DNA of 48,033 nt from Ignavibacteria bacterium RIFCSPLOWO2_12_FULL_56_21 (GCA_001802945.1 MHAK01000107.1:1-48033); one strand, 5' to 3'. Shown: positions 8,364 through 16,420, counted from the stretch's first letter. The notes: generated by a model not told the origin, from the letters alone. Numbers and translations are program-made.

Positions 8364-8941
8364 AGGTCAACAAAGTTTTTGATGAGTCGAAAGCCGTCAT
8401 CCCCCGATTTTTCGGGATGGAACTGAACCCCCCAGCGGTTCCCCGAGCGGACGACGGAAGAAAATTCTTCGACATACGAAGTGCGACCCAGCGTAAAATC
8501 GCCGAGCGAGGCACGATACGAATGAACGAAATAAAAATATGCCCCAGACCGGATTCCGCTCAGCAACGGATCGGACGAATCATGCTCGACGCTGTTCCAA
8601 CCGATGTGCGGCACTTTTCCGCTGTTGAAGATCGCGATCGTTCCCGGAAGGACACCGAGACAGTCGGTGGAACGCTCTGTTGAGCGATCGAACAGTAATT
8701 GCATGCCGAGACAGATGCCCAGGAACGGTTGAACGGAGCTCCGGAGCCAGGGAATCAGGCCGGTGCGGTAGAGGGCTTCCATGGCGCTTCGCGCTTCACC
8801 GACGCCGGGAAGTATAAGCTTGTCGGTCATACTCAAGACCTCAGGGTCCGAAGATATGTGCACTCGAACATCAAGTCCCTTGAGAGCGTTCACGACGCTG
8901 CGGATGTTCCCGGCGCCGTAGTCGATGATGCCGACAGTCAC
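8357..8941 (-). CDS. hisH: Imidazole glycerol phosphate synthase glutamine amidotransferase subunit
   Basis: A 194-residue class I glutamine amidotransferase that feeds ammonia to HisF. The nucleophile is C77 in FLGICLGMQLLFD, and the His/Glu pair is in GVQFHPEKSG (H175, E177). The N-terminus IIDYGAGNIRSV is typical. The start is the GTG at 8941, which overlaps the hisB stop codon as GTGA; the frame is open 30 codons further but that would read into hisB. The cysteine-histidine-glutamate triad is complete. Confidence 0.97.
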   Translation of the reverse strand: MTVGIIDYGAGNIRSVVNALKGLDVRVHISSDPEVLSMTDKLILPGVGEARSAMEALYRTGLIPWLRSSVQPFLGICLGMQLLFDRSTERSTDCLGVLPGTIAIFNSGKVPHIGWNSVEHDSSDPLLSGIRSGAYFYFVHSYRASLGDFTLGRTSYVEEFSSVVRSGNRWGVQFHPEKSGDDGFRLIKNFVDLC

Positions 8942-10035
8942 AATATGCCTTTCGTGGTCGGCAGCACGTCCAGAAGTCCCGCTTCCCTTCGAATGGCTTG
9001 ACGCAGCGCCCGCGCCACTCCTTTGAAGCACGCCTCTATCTTGTGGTGGTCGTTACGGCCGGTGACACTGATGTGCAGGTTTGCACGAAGTCCGTCTGCA
9101 AACGCGCGGAAGAAGTCTTCGACCAATTCCGTCGGCAGTTCTCCGACGCGGTCCCGCTCAAATTCCGCCGTGAAGGCGAGGAACGATCTTCCCCCCAGGT
9201 CGAGCGCCACTTGCGCCTGTGCCTCGTCCATCGGGAGCACAAATCCGTACCGGTCGATGCCTCGTTTGTCACCCAGCGCTTGTCTGATCGTTTCGCCGAG
9301 CGCGATGCCGGTGTCCTCAACAGTGTGGTGCTCATCCACGTGCACATCGCCGGCGACGCGAATGACGGCATCCATGGATGAATGCTTCACGATCTGCTCC
9401 AGCATGTGGTCGAAGAAGCCGATGCCCGTGGCGATGTCGTGGCTGCCGGTGCCATCGAGCGAGAGCTCGATACGGATCTCGGTTTCGTTCGTCTTTCTCC
9501 GGAGCGTCGTGAACCGCTCGCGGTCGACAATATACGTGCAGGCGTCGAGAAATGACTGTGCGGCGTGGTTTGCGCCGGTCGGGGCGGTATCGGACGCGGC
9601 CAACCTTATGGTACGAACGCCTAAGTTCTTGCCGAATTCGACGTCACTCTCGCGGTCGCCGATCATGTACGAGGCCGTTAAGTTGATGATGTTGGTTTTC
9701 AGGAACTCGTCAACCAGGCCGGTCTTCGGTTTGCGGCACCTGCAGTCGTTCTCTGGTCCGTGCGGACAGATAAACACGTCGAGGAATCGAATGCCTTCGC
9801 CGGACAGAAGTTTCATCAATTTGCGCTGCACCAGCATGTAGGCCGTCATGGAGTAATACTGGGTCCCCAGATTGTCCTGGTTGGAGACCATGACAAATCC
9901 ATATCCGCGGCCCTGCAGCAGTCGGAGTCCCTGAATGATGCCGGGACTGAACTCGAGCTTTTCCAGGGAGTCGACTTGATGATCGCCGGGCTCGGCGATC
10001 AGGGTGCCATCACGGTCAAGAAAGACGACTTTCAC
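8938..10035 (-). CDS. hisB: Bifunctional histidinol-phosphatase / imidazoleglycerol-phosphate dehydratase
   Basis: A 365-residue fusion of the Escherichia coli type. The N-terminal HAD phosphatase (about 1-165) has the nucleophile motif FLDRDGT (D7, D9) and a zinc-binding cluster ICPHGPENDCRCRKPK (C90, H92, C98, C100). The C-terminal dehydratase (about 175-365) carries the manganese-binding motifs FFDHMLEQ, DEHHTVEDTGIALG and GRNDHHKIEACFKG. It performs steps 6 and 8 of the pathway. A gap of about 205 bases with a GCCAAG-family hairpin separates it from hisC upstream, the only long break in the operon. Confidence 0.97.
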   Translation of the reverse strand: MKVVFLDRDGTLIAEPGDHQVDSLEKLEFSPGIIQGLRLLQGRGYGFVMVSNQDNLGTQYYSMTAYMLVQRKLMKLLSGEGIRFLDVFICPHGPENDCRCRKPKTGLVDEFLKTNIINLTASYMIGDRESDVEFGKNLGVRTIRLAASDTAPTGANHAAQSFLDACTYIVDRERFTTLRRKTNETEIRIELSLDGTGSHDIATGIGFFDHMLEQIVKHSSMDAVIRVAGDVHVDEHHTVEDTGIALGETIRQALGDKRGIDRYGFVLPMDEAQAQVALDLGGRSFLAFTAEFERDRVGELPTELVEDFFRAFADGLRANLHISVTGRNDHHKIEACFKGVARALRQAIRREAGLLDVLPTTKGIL

Positions 10036-10085
10036 AGGGAGTTCTCTCTAATCGAAACTTGTCGCGATACATTGTTATAAGATGA

Positions 10086-10172
10086 ACGCCAAGATGCCAA
10101 GGGTGCCAAGCACGCTAAGGAATCTTACTATCGAATTGACTTTTCACTTGGCCATCTTGGCGTCCTTGGCGG
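10086..10172. repeat. Family GCCAAG hairpin repeat, copy 2, inside the his operon
   Basis: The left arm has GCCAAG units at eight- to nine-base spacing (GCCAAGAT, GCCAAGGGT, GCCAAGCAC, then GCTAAGG). The right arm, from about 10147, has the inverse CTTGGCCAT, CTTGGCGTC and CTTGGCGGT. It sits in the hisC-hisB gap. A further degenerate half-unit (ACCAAGGCGTCAAG) lies at about 10210. Confidence 0.88.
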
Positions 10173-10240
10173 TATTCTTTATTCTCCGTGGCTGAGCATC
10201 GAGACGACCACCAAGGCGTCAAGAAAGCCAATCGAACGAT

Positions 10241-11293
10241 TCATTGAATCTCGATCTCTCGAATCGCACTCAACAGAGCATCGTTCTCTTCTGGAGTCCC
10301 GACAGTTATGCGGAGGCAGCCGTTGAGCTTCGGTTCATTGCTGCGATCGCGCACCACAATGCCTTGCGCGAGAAGATGTCGATACACCAGCTTCGGGTCT
10401 GCACAACGGATGAGAAAGAAATTTGCGTCGGTCGGAAGGACCTCACGTACGCATCGCACCGAACGGAGTTCACGCATCACGCGCTCGCGCTCAGACCGAA
10501 TACGGGCGACAAAGGAGTCCCGGACACCTTGCAGTGAAAGAGCCTCGAGCGTAGCGTGCTCTGTAAGCGCATTGATATTGTACGGCGACTTTACCTTCAT
10601 GAGATATTCGACGACTGAAGGGTCGGCGACACAGTATCCAAGCCTGATCGCGGCAAGTCCCCAGGCCTTCGACAAAGTCCTCAGCACAATGAGGTTGGGT
10701 GTGGCAGACACCGATCGAGTCAGCGACGGAGTGTCGGCAAAATCGATATACGCTTCATCTACGACAACCATTCCTGGAGCAACGGAACAAAGCCAAAGGA
10801 TATCTTCAGCCCTCAGGATGTTTCCTGTTGGATTGTTCGGTGAACAACAAAAAATGAGTTTCGTATCCGAATGGAGCTCCTTGACTGTCGCTGAGCGATC
10901 AATGTTGAAGTCATCTGTAAGAAGCGCCGAATCGACCGATGCATCCTGAATGGAAGCGGAAACACGGTACATGCCGTAGGTCGGTTCGAGGAGGAGCACG
11001 CGGTCGGTATCGGGACGGCAAAAAATGCGGAGCAGCAGATCGATGACCTCGTCGGAACCGACACCGATGAAAACACTCTTGAGATCTACGCCATTGACCT
11101 CTCCGAGCCGACTGCGCAACTGCAGCTGGCGGGGATCGGGATAGCGATTCAATGCCGTCGAATTCGTCGAAAGTACGCTTCCGAGAGAATTCTCGTTTGC
11201 ATCGAGCAAGATTCCTGCGCTGTGGTCGTGTCGAGCGCTCTTGTAGGGTGCCAGGGCGCGAATGTTCGGCCGGATGAGCTTTTCGAGATTCAT
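10241..11293 (-). CDS. hisC: Histidinol-phosphate aminotransferase
   Basis: A 350-residue fold-type I PLP aminotransferase. The PLP lysine is K209 in RTLSKAWGLAAIRLGY. FCCSPNNPTGN and the acidic VVVDEAYIDFA that contacts the pyridine ring are present, as is the N-terminal NENSLG substrate loop. It transfers the amino group from glutamate to imidazole acetol phosphate, step 7 of the pathway. Its ATG overlaps the hisD stop as ATGA. The normal family length and position in the his operon make the assignment firm, rather than another class I aminotransferase. Confidence 0.96.
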   Translation of the reverse strand: MNLEKLIRPNIRALAPYKSARHDHSAGILLDANENSLGSVLSTNSTALNRYPDPRQLQLRSRLGEVNGVDLKSVFIGVGSDEVIDLLLRIFCRPDTDRVLLLEPTYGMYRVSASIQDASVDSALLTDDFNIDRSATVKELHSDTKLIFCCSPNNPTGNILRAEDILWLCSVAPGMVVVDEAYIDFADTPSLTRSVSATPNLIVLRTLSKAWGLAAIRLGYCVADPSVVEYLMKVKSPYNINALTEHATLEALSLQGVRDSFVARIRSERERVMRELRSVRCVREVLPTDANFFLIRCADPKLVYRHLLAQGIVVRDRSNEPKLNGCLRITVGTPEENDALLSAIREIEIQ

Positions 11294-12576
11294 GAAAACC
11301 GGACCTCTACTGCAGCAGCGTGAGCAGAAAGCCCTTCTGCCGTGCTCAGTGTTGTCAGCGTTGTTCGGAGTCGTTCCAATCCGTCACGAGTAATGGATTG
11401 GAAAGAAATGGTCTTCTGGAACGATTCCACGGTAACGCCGCCCGAGGAAATGGCCGCACCTCCTGTGGGAAGTGTATGGTTTGTCCCCGAAGCGTAATCC
11501 CCGGCCGTGACCGGAGCCCAGGATCCCAGAAATACAGAACCGGCATTGAGGATCTCCGGAACAAGCTTGACTGGGTCAGATGTATCGACGATCATGTGCT
11601 CCGGAGCGTATGCATTGGCGAAAGCAATGGCTTCCGACAGCGTCGGCACGATAAGCATATAGCTCCATTTCATGCATCCCTCTATTATAGAACGCCGGGA
11701 CGCATTGACGATCATCTCTTTCAGGGAATCGGAAACCCGTTTGGCGAGGGAATCGTCTGTTGTCACCAAAACGACCTGTGATCGGGGGTCGTGTTCGGCC
11801 TGAGAAAGCAGGTCTGCGGCAATGCGCTGAGGACTCGCAGCCCCGTCCGCGATTATGAGCAGTTCAGAAGGTCCTGCAAGCAGATCGATAGCTGTTCCGT
11901 CGGGGTCGAAAGAGACAAACCGTTTTGCCGCGGTCACAAAGGCGTTTCCCGGGCCGAAGATCTTGTTCACTTTCGGCAGGCTCTCCGTACCGTATGCCAT
12001 GGCTGCGATCGCCTGGGCGCCGCCAATGCGATAAACCTCTGTGATACCAAGGAGCTTCGCGACGGCAAGAACGGCGGCGTTCACTGTGCCGTCTCTCTGC
12101 GGCGGACAACAAAGGACGATCTTTGAACATCCCGCAAGAACTGCGGGGATCCCCAGCATCAGGGCAGTAGATGGAAGCGAAGCGGATCCGGCCGGGACAT
12201 ACAATCCGACGCGGAACATGGGACGAATTTCTCTCCAGCAACGAACGCCTGGAGTCGTTTCCACGGAAGTTGAGGTAAGTCCCTGAGTTCTGTGAAATGC
12301 GCGGATGTTTTCGGCGGCAATGGTGATCGCAGTACGAAGTACGGGATCGATTGAAGCCGCGGCGGCGGCGATCTCCTCCGGAGAAACCCGAAACTCAGCC
12401 GGAGCGACTTTATCGAATTGCTTTGCGAAGCGCCGTACGGCGGAATCGCCGCGCGTTTTGACCTCCCGGCAAATTCGAGCGACGGTCTTGTCGACCTTGG
12501 GGTCTTGACTGGCGGGTCGCATCAAAAGCCGACGCCGGTCCTTGGAACGCAATCTTGAATTGTAGTATATCTTCAT
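11290..12576 (-). CDS. hisD: Histidinol dehydrogenase
   Basis: A 428-residue zinc enzyme that oxidises histidinol to histidine in two NAD-dependent steps. Recognisable blocks are [44 protein letters not shown], the zinc ligands in LLSQAEHDP, the catalytic pair in APEHMIVDT, and [13 protein letters not shown]. The open frame runs 79 codons further upstream, but that stretch is arginine-rich shadow of hisG. The ATG at 12576 overlaps the hisG stop as ATGA and gives the family length. Confidence 0.97.
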   Translation of the reverse strand: MKIYYNSRLRSKDRRRLLMRPASQDPKVDKTVARICREVKTRGDSAVRRFAKQFDKVAPAEFRVSPEEIAAAAASIDPVLRTAITIAAENIRAFHRTQGLTSTSVETTPGVRCWREIRPMFRVGLYVPAGSASLPSTALMLGIPAVLAGCSKIVLCCPPQRDGTVNAAVLAVAKLLGITEVYRIGGAQAIAAMAYGTESLPKVNKIFGPGNAFVTAAKRFVSFDPDGTAIDLLAGPSELLIIADGAASPQRIAADLLSQAEHDPRSQVVLVTTDDSLAKRVSDSLKEMIVNASRRSIIEGCMKWSYMLIVPTLSEAIAFANAYAPEHMIVDTSDPVKLVPEILNAGSVFLGSWAPVTAGDYASGTNHTLPTGGAAISSGGVTVESFQKTISFQSITRDGLERLRTTLTTLSTAEGLSAHAAAVEVRFS

Positions 12577-13448
12577 CGGATGATCGTCTCGATCGGTACG
12601 ACAATGATGTCGGACGCTCCCGCTTGCTTGAGTCGTTCCATGACGTCCCAGAAGACGTCTTCGGCGACGACGGAGTGGACGGCGACCATGCCGCGTTCGG
12701 CGAGTGGAACGACGGTCGGGCTTTTGAGGCTCGGGATGATTCGCTGCAATTGGGGAACGGCGTCGGCCGGAGCGTTCATCATAAGGTAGCGTTTTCCCTG
12801 CGCCTCCAGGCATCCCCGCAGGCGGATGAGCAGCCGATCGATCAGCGTCCCCTTTTTCTTGTCGCGCAGGCTCTTTGGGTTGGCAACCAGAACAGCCTGC
12901 GAATTCATGACCGCGATAATGGGACGCAGTCCGTTCATGCGGGCCGTGGAGCCGGTGGAGACAATGTCGCAGATCGCGTCGGCCACGTCGAGCGTTGGTG
13001 CGAGTTCAACGGAGCCGCTCAACTCAACGATATCTGCATTCACCTTGTTCTCGGCCAAATACGACCGCAGTGTGAAGGGATACGTTGTGCCGATGCGCTT
13101 GCCCGAGAGATCGCGCACTTTCTTGATGGACGACCGTTGCGGAACGCTGATCATGAGCCGGCACATGCCGAAGCCGAGGGGAAGGAGGATCTTTCGGTTC
13201 GCCGTCCTTTCGCGCAGGATGTTTTCTCCGACGATCCCGAGATCGGCCACTCCGTCGAGGACGTATTCGGGGATGTCGTCGTCGCGGACGGCAAGCAGGT
13301 CGAGGTTGAAGTTCGAACAGGGCGAATACAGCGATTGCTTGGAGAATTCAAATGTGAGTCCGCACAACCGGAGGATCCTGACGGTATCTTCCGTGAGCCG
13401 TCCGGAGCGCTGGAGTGCGAGCTTCAGTCTGCCATTCGTTGCGAGCAT
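12573..13448 (-). CDS. hisG: ATP phosphoribosyltransferase, long form
   Basis: A 291-residue first enzyme of histidine biosynthesis. The catalytic part (about 1-210) shows LKLALQRSGRLTEDT, YVLDGVADLGIVGEN and the PRPP-binding DIVSTGSTARMNGL. A C-terminal ACT-like regulatory domain of about 75 residues follows (to about 291, ending [12 protein letters not shown]). That makes it the HisG_L long form, which does not need HisZ, and no hisZ is present. The family is feedback inhibited by histidine through that domain. An operator-like palindrome at 13454-13475 lies six bases before the ATG, between it and the upstream yerC-like gene. Confidence 0.96.
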   Translation of the reverse strand: MLATNGRLKLALQRSGRLTEDTVRILRLCGLTFEFSKQSLYSPCSNFNLDLLAVRDDDIPEYVLDGVADLGIVGENILRERTANRKILLPLGFGMCRLMISVPQRSSIKKVRDLSGKRIGTTYPFTLRSYLAENKVNADIVELSGSVELAPTLDVADAICDIVSTGSTARMNGLRPIIAVMNSQAVLVANPKSLRDKKKGTLIDRLLIRLRGCLEAQGKRYLMMNAPADAVPQLQRIIPSLKSPTVVPLAERGMVAVHSVVAEDVFWDVMERLKQAGASDIIVVPIETIIR

Positions 13449-13453
13449 GGGAG

Positions 13454-13475
13454 CACTTTACTTAGATAAAGAGTG
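13454..13475. promoter_or_regulatory. Putative TrpR-family operator before hisG
   Basis: CACTTTACTTAG followed by ATAAAGAGTG is an imperfect palindrome matching the one at 13827-13848 (shared core TTTACTTAGrTAAAG). It lies six bases upstream of the hisG ATG, in the leader or core promoter. A repressor bound here would block hisG-hisIE transcription. A second, different promoter for hisG is not obvious. Confidence 0.65.
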
Positions 13476-13478
13476 AGG

Positions 13479-13512
13479 ACGTAAGAACGTAAGTACGGAA
13501 GAATGTAAGAAT
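13479..13512. repeat. Period-8 tandem repeat, ACGTAAGA units
   Basis: Four 8-base units in a row: ACGTAAGA, ACGTAAGT, ACGGAAGA and ATGTAAGA, in the yerC-hisG gap immediately next to the operator-like palindrome. The period is eight, different from the nine- and ten-base families elsewhere in the window. Confidence 0.8.
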
Positions 13513-13525
13513 GTGGTCATTGGGA

Positions 13526-13828
13526 TCAGGGAGTGCTGCGAGGAGATCTGGCGAATTTTTGGAGCATCATCGCATAGCCTCCTTTGCCCTGCTTCAACCA
13601 GCGTCCGACGCGGGCGATGGTGCGGGAGGAGAGGCCGGTGACGCGGGCGATCTCGGCATAAGAAGAGCCGCCGGCAAGCATGCGCGCCGCTTTCCAGCGC
13701 TCTGAAAACTCCGCGATCTCATTTTCGGTAAGCAGATCGCGGAAAAATCTGCGGCAGTCGTCAATCGAGCCAAGCTCGAGAACTGCCGCGTAGAGATTGT
13801 CGATATCTCGGGGTGCGGGCTTGCGCAT
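13526..13828 (-). CDS. yerC: TrpR-like YerC/YecD-family transcriptional regulator of the his operon
   Basis: A 100-residue protein of the TrpR superfamily. The family signature runs LTENEIAEFSERWKAARML, followed by the helix-turn-helix SYAEIARVTGLSSRTIARV (about residues 55-74). It is the first gene of the histidine cluster. YerC/YecD proteins are predicted by comparative genomics to regulate histidine genes in Firmicutes (often called HisR), and a TrpR-fold protein would use the amino acid as corepressor. Two palindromes, one over its own promoter and one before hisG, are the likely sites. The ATG at 13828 is the only sensible start and leaves a very short leader. Histidine as ligand is inference from context. 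Confidence 0.88.
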   Translation of the reverse strand: MRKPAPRDIDNLYAAVLELGSIDDCRRFFRDLLTENEIAEFSERWKAARMLAGGSSYAEIARVTGLSSRTIARVGRWLKQGKGGYAMMLQKFARSPRSTP

Positions 13829-13848
13829 ACTTTACTTAGGTAAAGTAT
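13827..13848. promoter_or_regulatory. Putative autoregulatory operator at the yerC promoter
   Basis: A nearly perfect 22-base palindrome: ATACTTTAC, four central bases, GTAAAGTAT. It lies from the -10 element of the yerC promoter to the first bases of the yerC start codon, so a bound repressor would occlude the promoter. It shares its core with the site at 13454-13475. I saw no third copy in the window. Confidence 0.75.
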
Positions 13849-13873
13849 ACGGTTCTTCGTGTTGAATGTCAAG
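13842..13873 (-). promoter_or_regulatory. Promoter for yerC and the his operon
   Basis: On the minus strand TTGACA (13872-13867) and TATACT (13849-13844) are separated by 17 bases, a near-consensus sigma-70 promoter. The same geometry reads as CTTG-N20-TATACTTT, matching the other promoter candidates in this window. The predicted transcript start is only about nine bases from the ATG. Confidence 0.75.
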
Positions 13874-13907
13874 AGGAATGACGGCCTTCCTTCTCACGCG
13901 CGGAATC

Positions 13908-13939
13908 CTTGTGAAATCGGGGTGTTTTGTCTATGTTGA
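13908..13939 (+). promoter_or_regulatory. Candidate promoter for the dehydratase gene
   Basis: CTTG at 13908-13911 and TATGTTGA at 13932-13939 are separated by 20 bases, the spacing seen at the other FCB-type promoters here. The ATG follows six bases after the -7 element, so the mRNA would be leaderless or nearly so. Confidence 0.5.
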
Positions 13940-13945
13940 GCGGCC

Positions 13946-14893
13946 ATGATCACCTACGATGATATCCGTCTTGCCGTGGACCGGGTTCGTCCCGTCGTCC
14001 ACCGCACGCCCCTTCTCCATTCCGAGGCCCTCGACCAACAGGCCGGCAACACCCTGTTCCTGAAGTCCGAAAATCAGCAGCGCGTCGGCGCCTTTAAGAT
14101 CCGGGGAGCCTACAACAAGATCGCGTCCCTCACGCCCGAACAGCGGAAAAAGGGAGTTGTCGCACATTCCAGCGGAAATCACGCCCAGGGAACGGCGCTT
14201 GCGGCCAGGATCCTGGGAACGAAGGCCGTTATCGTTATGCCAAAATCCTCTCCCGCCGTCAAACTCGGAGCGACCAAAGGCTACGGAGCAGAGGTGGTCT
14301 TGTGCGAAGATTCCTCCGACGATCGCGAACGGGTGGCCGCGGAGATCATTCGGTCCACCGGGGCGACGGCGGTACCACCGTTCGACGACGACCTCATTAT
14401 CGCCGGACAAGGAACTACAGCGGTTGAGATAGTGGAGGACCTGAAAGACATCGATGTTCTCGTGGTTCCCATTGGAGGCGGCGGGTTGATCGCCGGATGC
14501 GCATTGGCAGCAAAACATCTGCTCCCGAAAATCCGCGTCATTGGCGTGGAAACCGCTCCGGCCAACGACGCCCAGCAATCGCTCCGGTCGGGAAAGATCG
14601 TCAAGATCGCTCCTCCGAAGACAATCGCCGACGGCATGCGCACGCAGGCGATCGGTGTCCGCAACTTCGAGATCATGCAGAAGTGTGTCGACGATATCGT
14701 AACAGTGACGGACGAAGAGGTTATCGCCACCATGCGCTTTCTCCTTCAGCGCCTGAAGACACTTGCCGAGCCGACAGGGGCTGTCGCTCCGGCAGCCGTG
14801 TTCCATCAAAAGATCGGGACGACGGGCAAACGCGTATGTGCCATTATTAGTGGCGGCAACGTGGAGGCAGCCTTTCTGAAAACAATCTTGTGA
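13946..14893 (+). CDS. Threonine/serine dehydratase (serine racemase-like)
   Basis: A 315-residue fold-type II PLP enzyme without the C-terminal regulatory ACT domains of biosynthetic IlvA. The PLP lysine is K51 in RVGAFKIRGAYNK. The substrate loop SSGNHAQG and the glycine-rich phosphate loop GGGGLIAGC are present. It therefore resembles catabolic threonine dehydratase (TdcB) or serine racemase, which cannot be separated by sequence inspection. It converts L-threonine or L-serine to 2-oxoacid and ammonia, or racemises serine. It is transcribed divergently from the his operon regulator. The next gene, a DinB-like protein, begins 26 bases downstream. Confidence 0.9.
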   Translation: MITYDDIRLAVDRVRPVVHRTPLLHSEALDQQAGNTLFLKSENQQRVGAFKIRGAYNKIASLTPEQRKKGVVAHSSGNHAQGTALAARILGTKAVIVMPKSSPAVKLGATKGYGAEVVLCEDSSDDRERVAAEIIRSTGATAVPPFDDDLIIAGQGTTAVEIVEDLKDIDVLVVPIGGGGLIAGCALAAKHLLPKIRVIGVETAPANDAQQSLRSGKIVKIAPPKTIADGMRTQAIGVRNFEIMQKCVDDIVTVTDEEVIATMRFLLQRLKTLAEPTGAVAPAAVFHQKIGTTGKRVCAIISGGNVEAAFLKTIL

Positions 14894-14918
14894 TGGACCA
14901 TTTCTCCACTGACCTACC

Positions 14919-15407
14919 ATGACTCTCCCCCTCTATCTTTCCTACTTCGACGAAATGCTCCGTCCCACGGAGCCGCTCTTCCTGCTTGTCCCCGCGGACA
15001 AAATCGACTGGGTGCCTGTCGAAGGTGCATTCACGTGCGGACAAATGATTGCGCACATGGCCGGAGCGCTCGGAATTTATGCGGACGGAATCGTTTCGGG
15101 GGAATGGGGATTTCAATCGATGAAAGAACGCATGCTGATGAACCGTCGTGCTCCATCGTTGACCGTGGAAGAAGCAATTCGCGAATTCCGGAATAACAGG
15201 GAAAAGTTTTTCGCAAAAGTTGGTGCGTTGACAGAAGACCAATGGATGAATGGAGAAATCGTCGCTCCACAATTCGGCAGTCCGAGAAAACGGTGGCGCG
15301 TCGGTATGCTCGCCGTCGAACATCATCTGGATCACAAAGCGGAACTCTTCATGTACCTAAAACTTCTCGGCGTCCGTGTTCATACCGGAACACTATACCG
15401 GGGCTGA
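14919..15407 (+). CDS. DinB/YfiT-like metal-binding four-helix protein
   Basis: A 162-residue cytoplasmic protein of the DinB superfamily. The three metal-ligand histidines are suggested by CGQMIAHMAG near residue 45 and HHLDHKAELFMYLKLLG near residue 130. The N-terminal helix contains FDEMLRPTEPLFLLVP. These proteins bind zinc or nickel and some act as thiol-dependent transferases, but most have no known reaction. It follows the dehydratase closely and is probably co-transcribed with it. A repeat of the CACGAAG family begins about 80 bases downstream. Confidence 0.82.
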   Translation: MTLPLYLSYFDEMLRPTEPLFLLVPADKIDWVPVEGAFTCGQMIAHMAGALGIYADGIVSGEWGFQSMKERMLMNRRAPSLTVEEAIREFRNNREKFFAKVGALTEDQWMNGEIVAPQFGSPRKRWRVGMLAVEHHLDHKAELFMYLKLLGVRVHTGTLYRG

Positions 15408-15490
15408 TGTGCGCAATAACCTTGCCGTGCCGGGATTTCTTTCGTAACTTGTGCGACAATTCGATTGTCAGGCTTCATAAAAAGATTCTC

Positions 15491-15593
15491 CACGAAGGAT
15501 CACGAAGAGTTGCGAAGGGCCACTAAACTATAATCTTATGAGTTTGGTCACTTCGTGTTCCTTCGTACTCCTTTGTGTCCCTTCGTGGGAAAT
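15491..15593. repeat. Family CACGAAG hairpin repeat, copy 1 (period 10)
   Basis: The left arm has CACGAAGGAT, CACGAAGAGT and a degenerate TGCGAAGGG unit. The right arm is CTTCGTGTTC, CTTCGTACTC, CTTTGTGTCC and CTTCGTGGG in exact ten-base steps. It lies in the gap between the DinB-like gene and etfB. A second copy is at 43207-43307. Confidence 0.88.
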
Positions 15594-15654
15594 TTTCTAA
15601 AACCAGCCTAACTGAATCCGAGTCTTCTCCACACCCGTCGCCCTCAATTCGACC

Positions 15655-16401
15655 ATGAAGCTTATAGCCTGCGTTAACCACGTCCCGGACACCGCGACGA
15701 AAGTGAACGTCGCTTCCGACGGAAAGTCGATTGACCGAACTGGCGTCAATTTCATCATCAATCCATACGATGAATTCGCCGTCGAGGAATGCCTCCGCCA
15801 AAAAGAAAAGAACGGCGGAGAGATCATTGCCGTATCGCTCGGCACTGATGTCCACAAGGAAACACTGAGAAAATGCCTGGCCATGGGTGTCGACAAGGCC
15901 GTGCTGCTGAAGGACGACGGTGCCAGGGACACATTTGGCGTTGCCAAAGCGCTTGCCGAGTACCTTCGCGAACAGGCCGCAGACGTCATTTTCTTCGGCA
16001 AACAATCCGTTGACGGCGACGACGCTGCGGTCGGCCCGATGGTGGCGGAGCTTCTCGGCATTCCTTCCGTGACCGTCGTCGTGAAAGTCGCAATCGCAGG
16101 AACGAAAGTCACAGCGGAACGGGAGATCGAAGGGGGACACGAGATCGTCGAAACATCGCTCCCCTGCGTCATCACGGCTCAGAAAGGATTGAACGACCCC
16201 AGGTATCCGTCGCTCAAGGGCATCATGGGCGCAAAGAATAAGCCGATCGAAGAGCGTCCTGCCTCGCCCGATGCTTCCAGGTCGACTGTGGCGGCTATGC
16301 GGAAACCAAAGGCCAAAGCAGGGGGAAAAATCGTCGGCACAGATGCATCAGCAGCGCAGGAACTGGTGCGATTGCTCCACGAAGAAGCAAAGGTCATTTG
16401 A
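15655..16401 (+). CDS. etfB: Electron transfer flavoprotein beta subunit
   Basis: A 248-residue ETF domain protein (adenine-nucleotide alpha-hydrolase-like fold). It begins KLIACVNHVPDT, continues FIINPYDEFAVEE, and has FFGKQSVDGDDAAVGPMVAE, the AMP-binding segment. The signature VITAQKGLNDPRYPSLKGIM lies near residue 190. The C-terminus has a lysine-rich patch (AMRKPKAKAGGK). It forms a heterodimer with the EtfA encoded just downstream and passes electrons from acyl-CoA or other dehydrogenases to a quinone oxidoreductase. No electron-bifurcating partner dehydrogenase is in the window, so its donor is unknown. Confidence 0.95.
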   Translation: MKLIACVNHVPDTATKVNVASDGKSIDRTGVNFIINPYDEFAVEECLRQKEKNGGEIIAVSLGTDVHKETLRKCLAMGVDKAVLLKDDGARDTFGVAKALAEYLREQAADVIFFGKQSVDGDDAAVGPMVAELLGIPSVTVVVKVAIAGTKVTAEREIEGGHEIVETSLPCVITAQKGLNDPRYPSLKGIMGAKNKPIEERPASPDASRSTVAAMRKPKAKAGGKIVGTDASAAQELVRLLHEEAKVI

Positions 16402-16420
16402 CGCGAAACAGGTCCAACGA

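Noticed and set aside
9023-9841. Plus-strand frame of about 270 residues over hisB
   Set aside because: Serine-rich shadow; hisB motifs are complete on the minus strand.
12555-13469. Plus-strand frame of about 300 residues over hisG
   Set aside because: hisG is complete and matches its family in the other direction; the antisense frame has no recognisable domain.
13931-14920. Minus-strand frame of about 330 residues over the dehydratase gene
   Set aside because: Rich in D, H, G and R, with no signal or motif; the plus strand is a full PLP enzyme.
16271-16420. Longer etfA start and similar upstream extensions (hisD, hisIE, hisF, hisH)
   Set aside because: The extra codons overlap the upstream genes in another frame and lack family similarity; overlapping GTGA/ATGA starts fit better.
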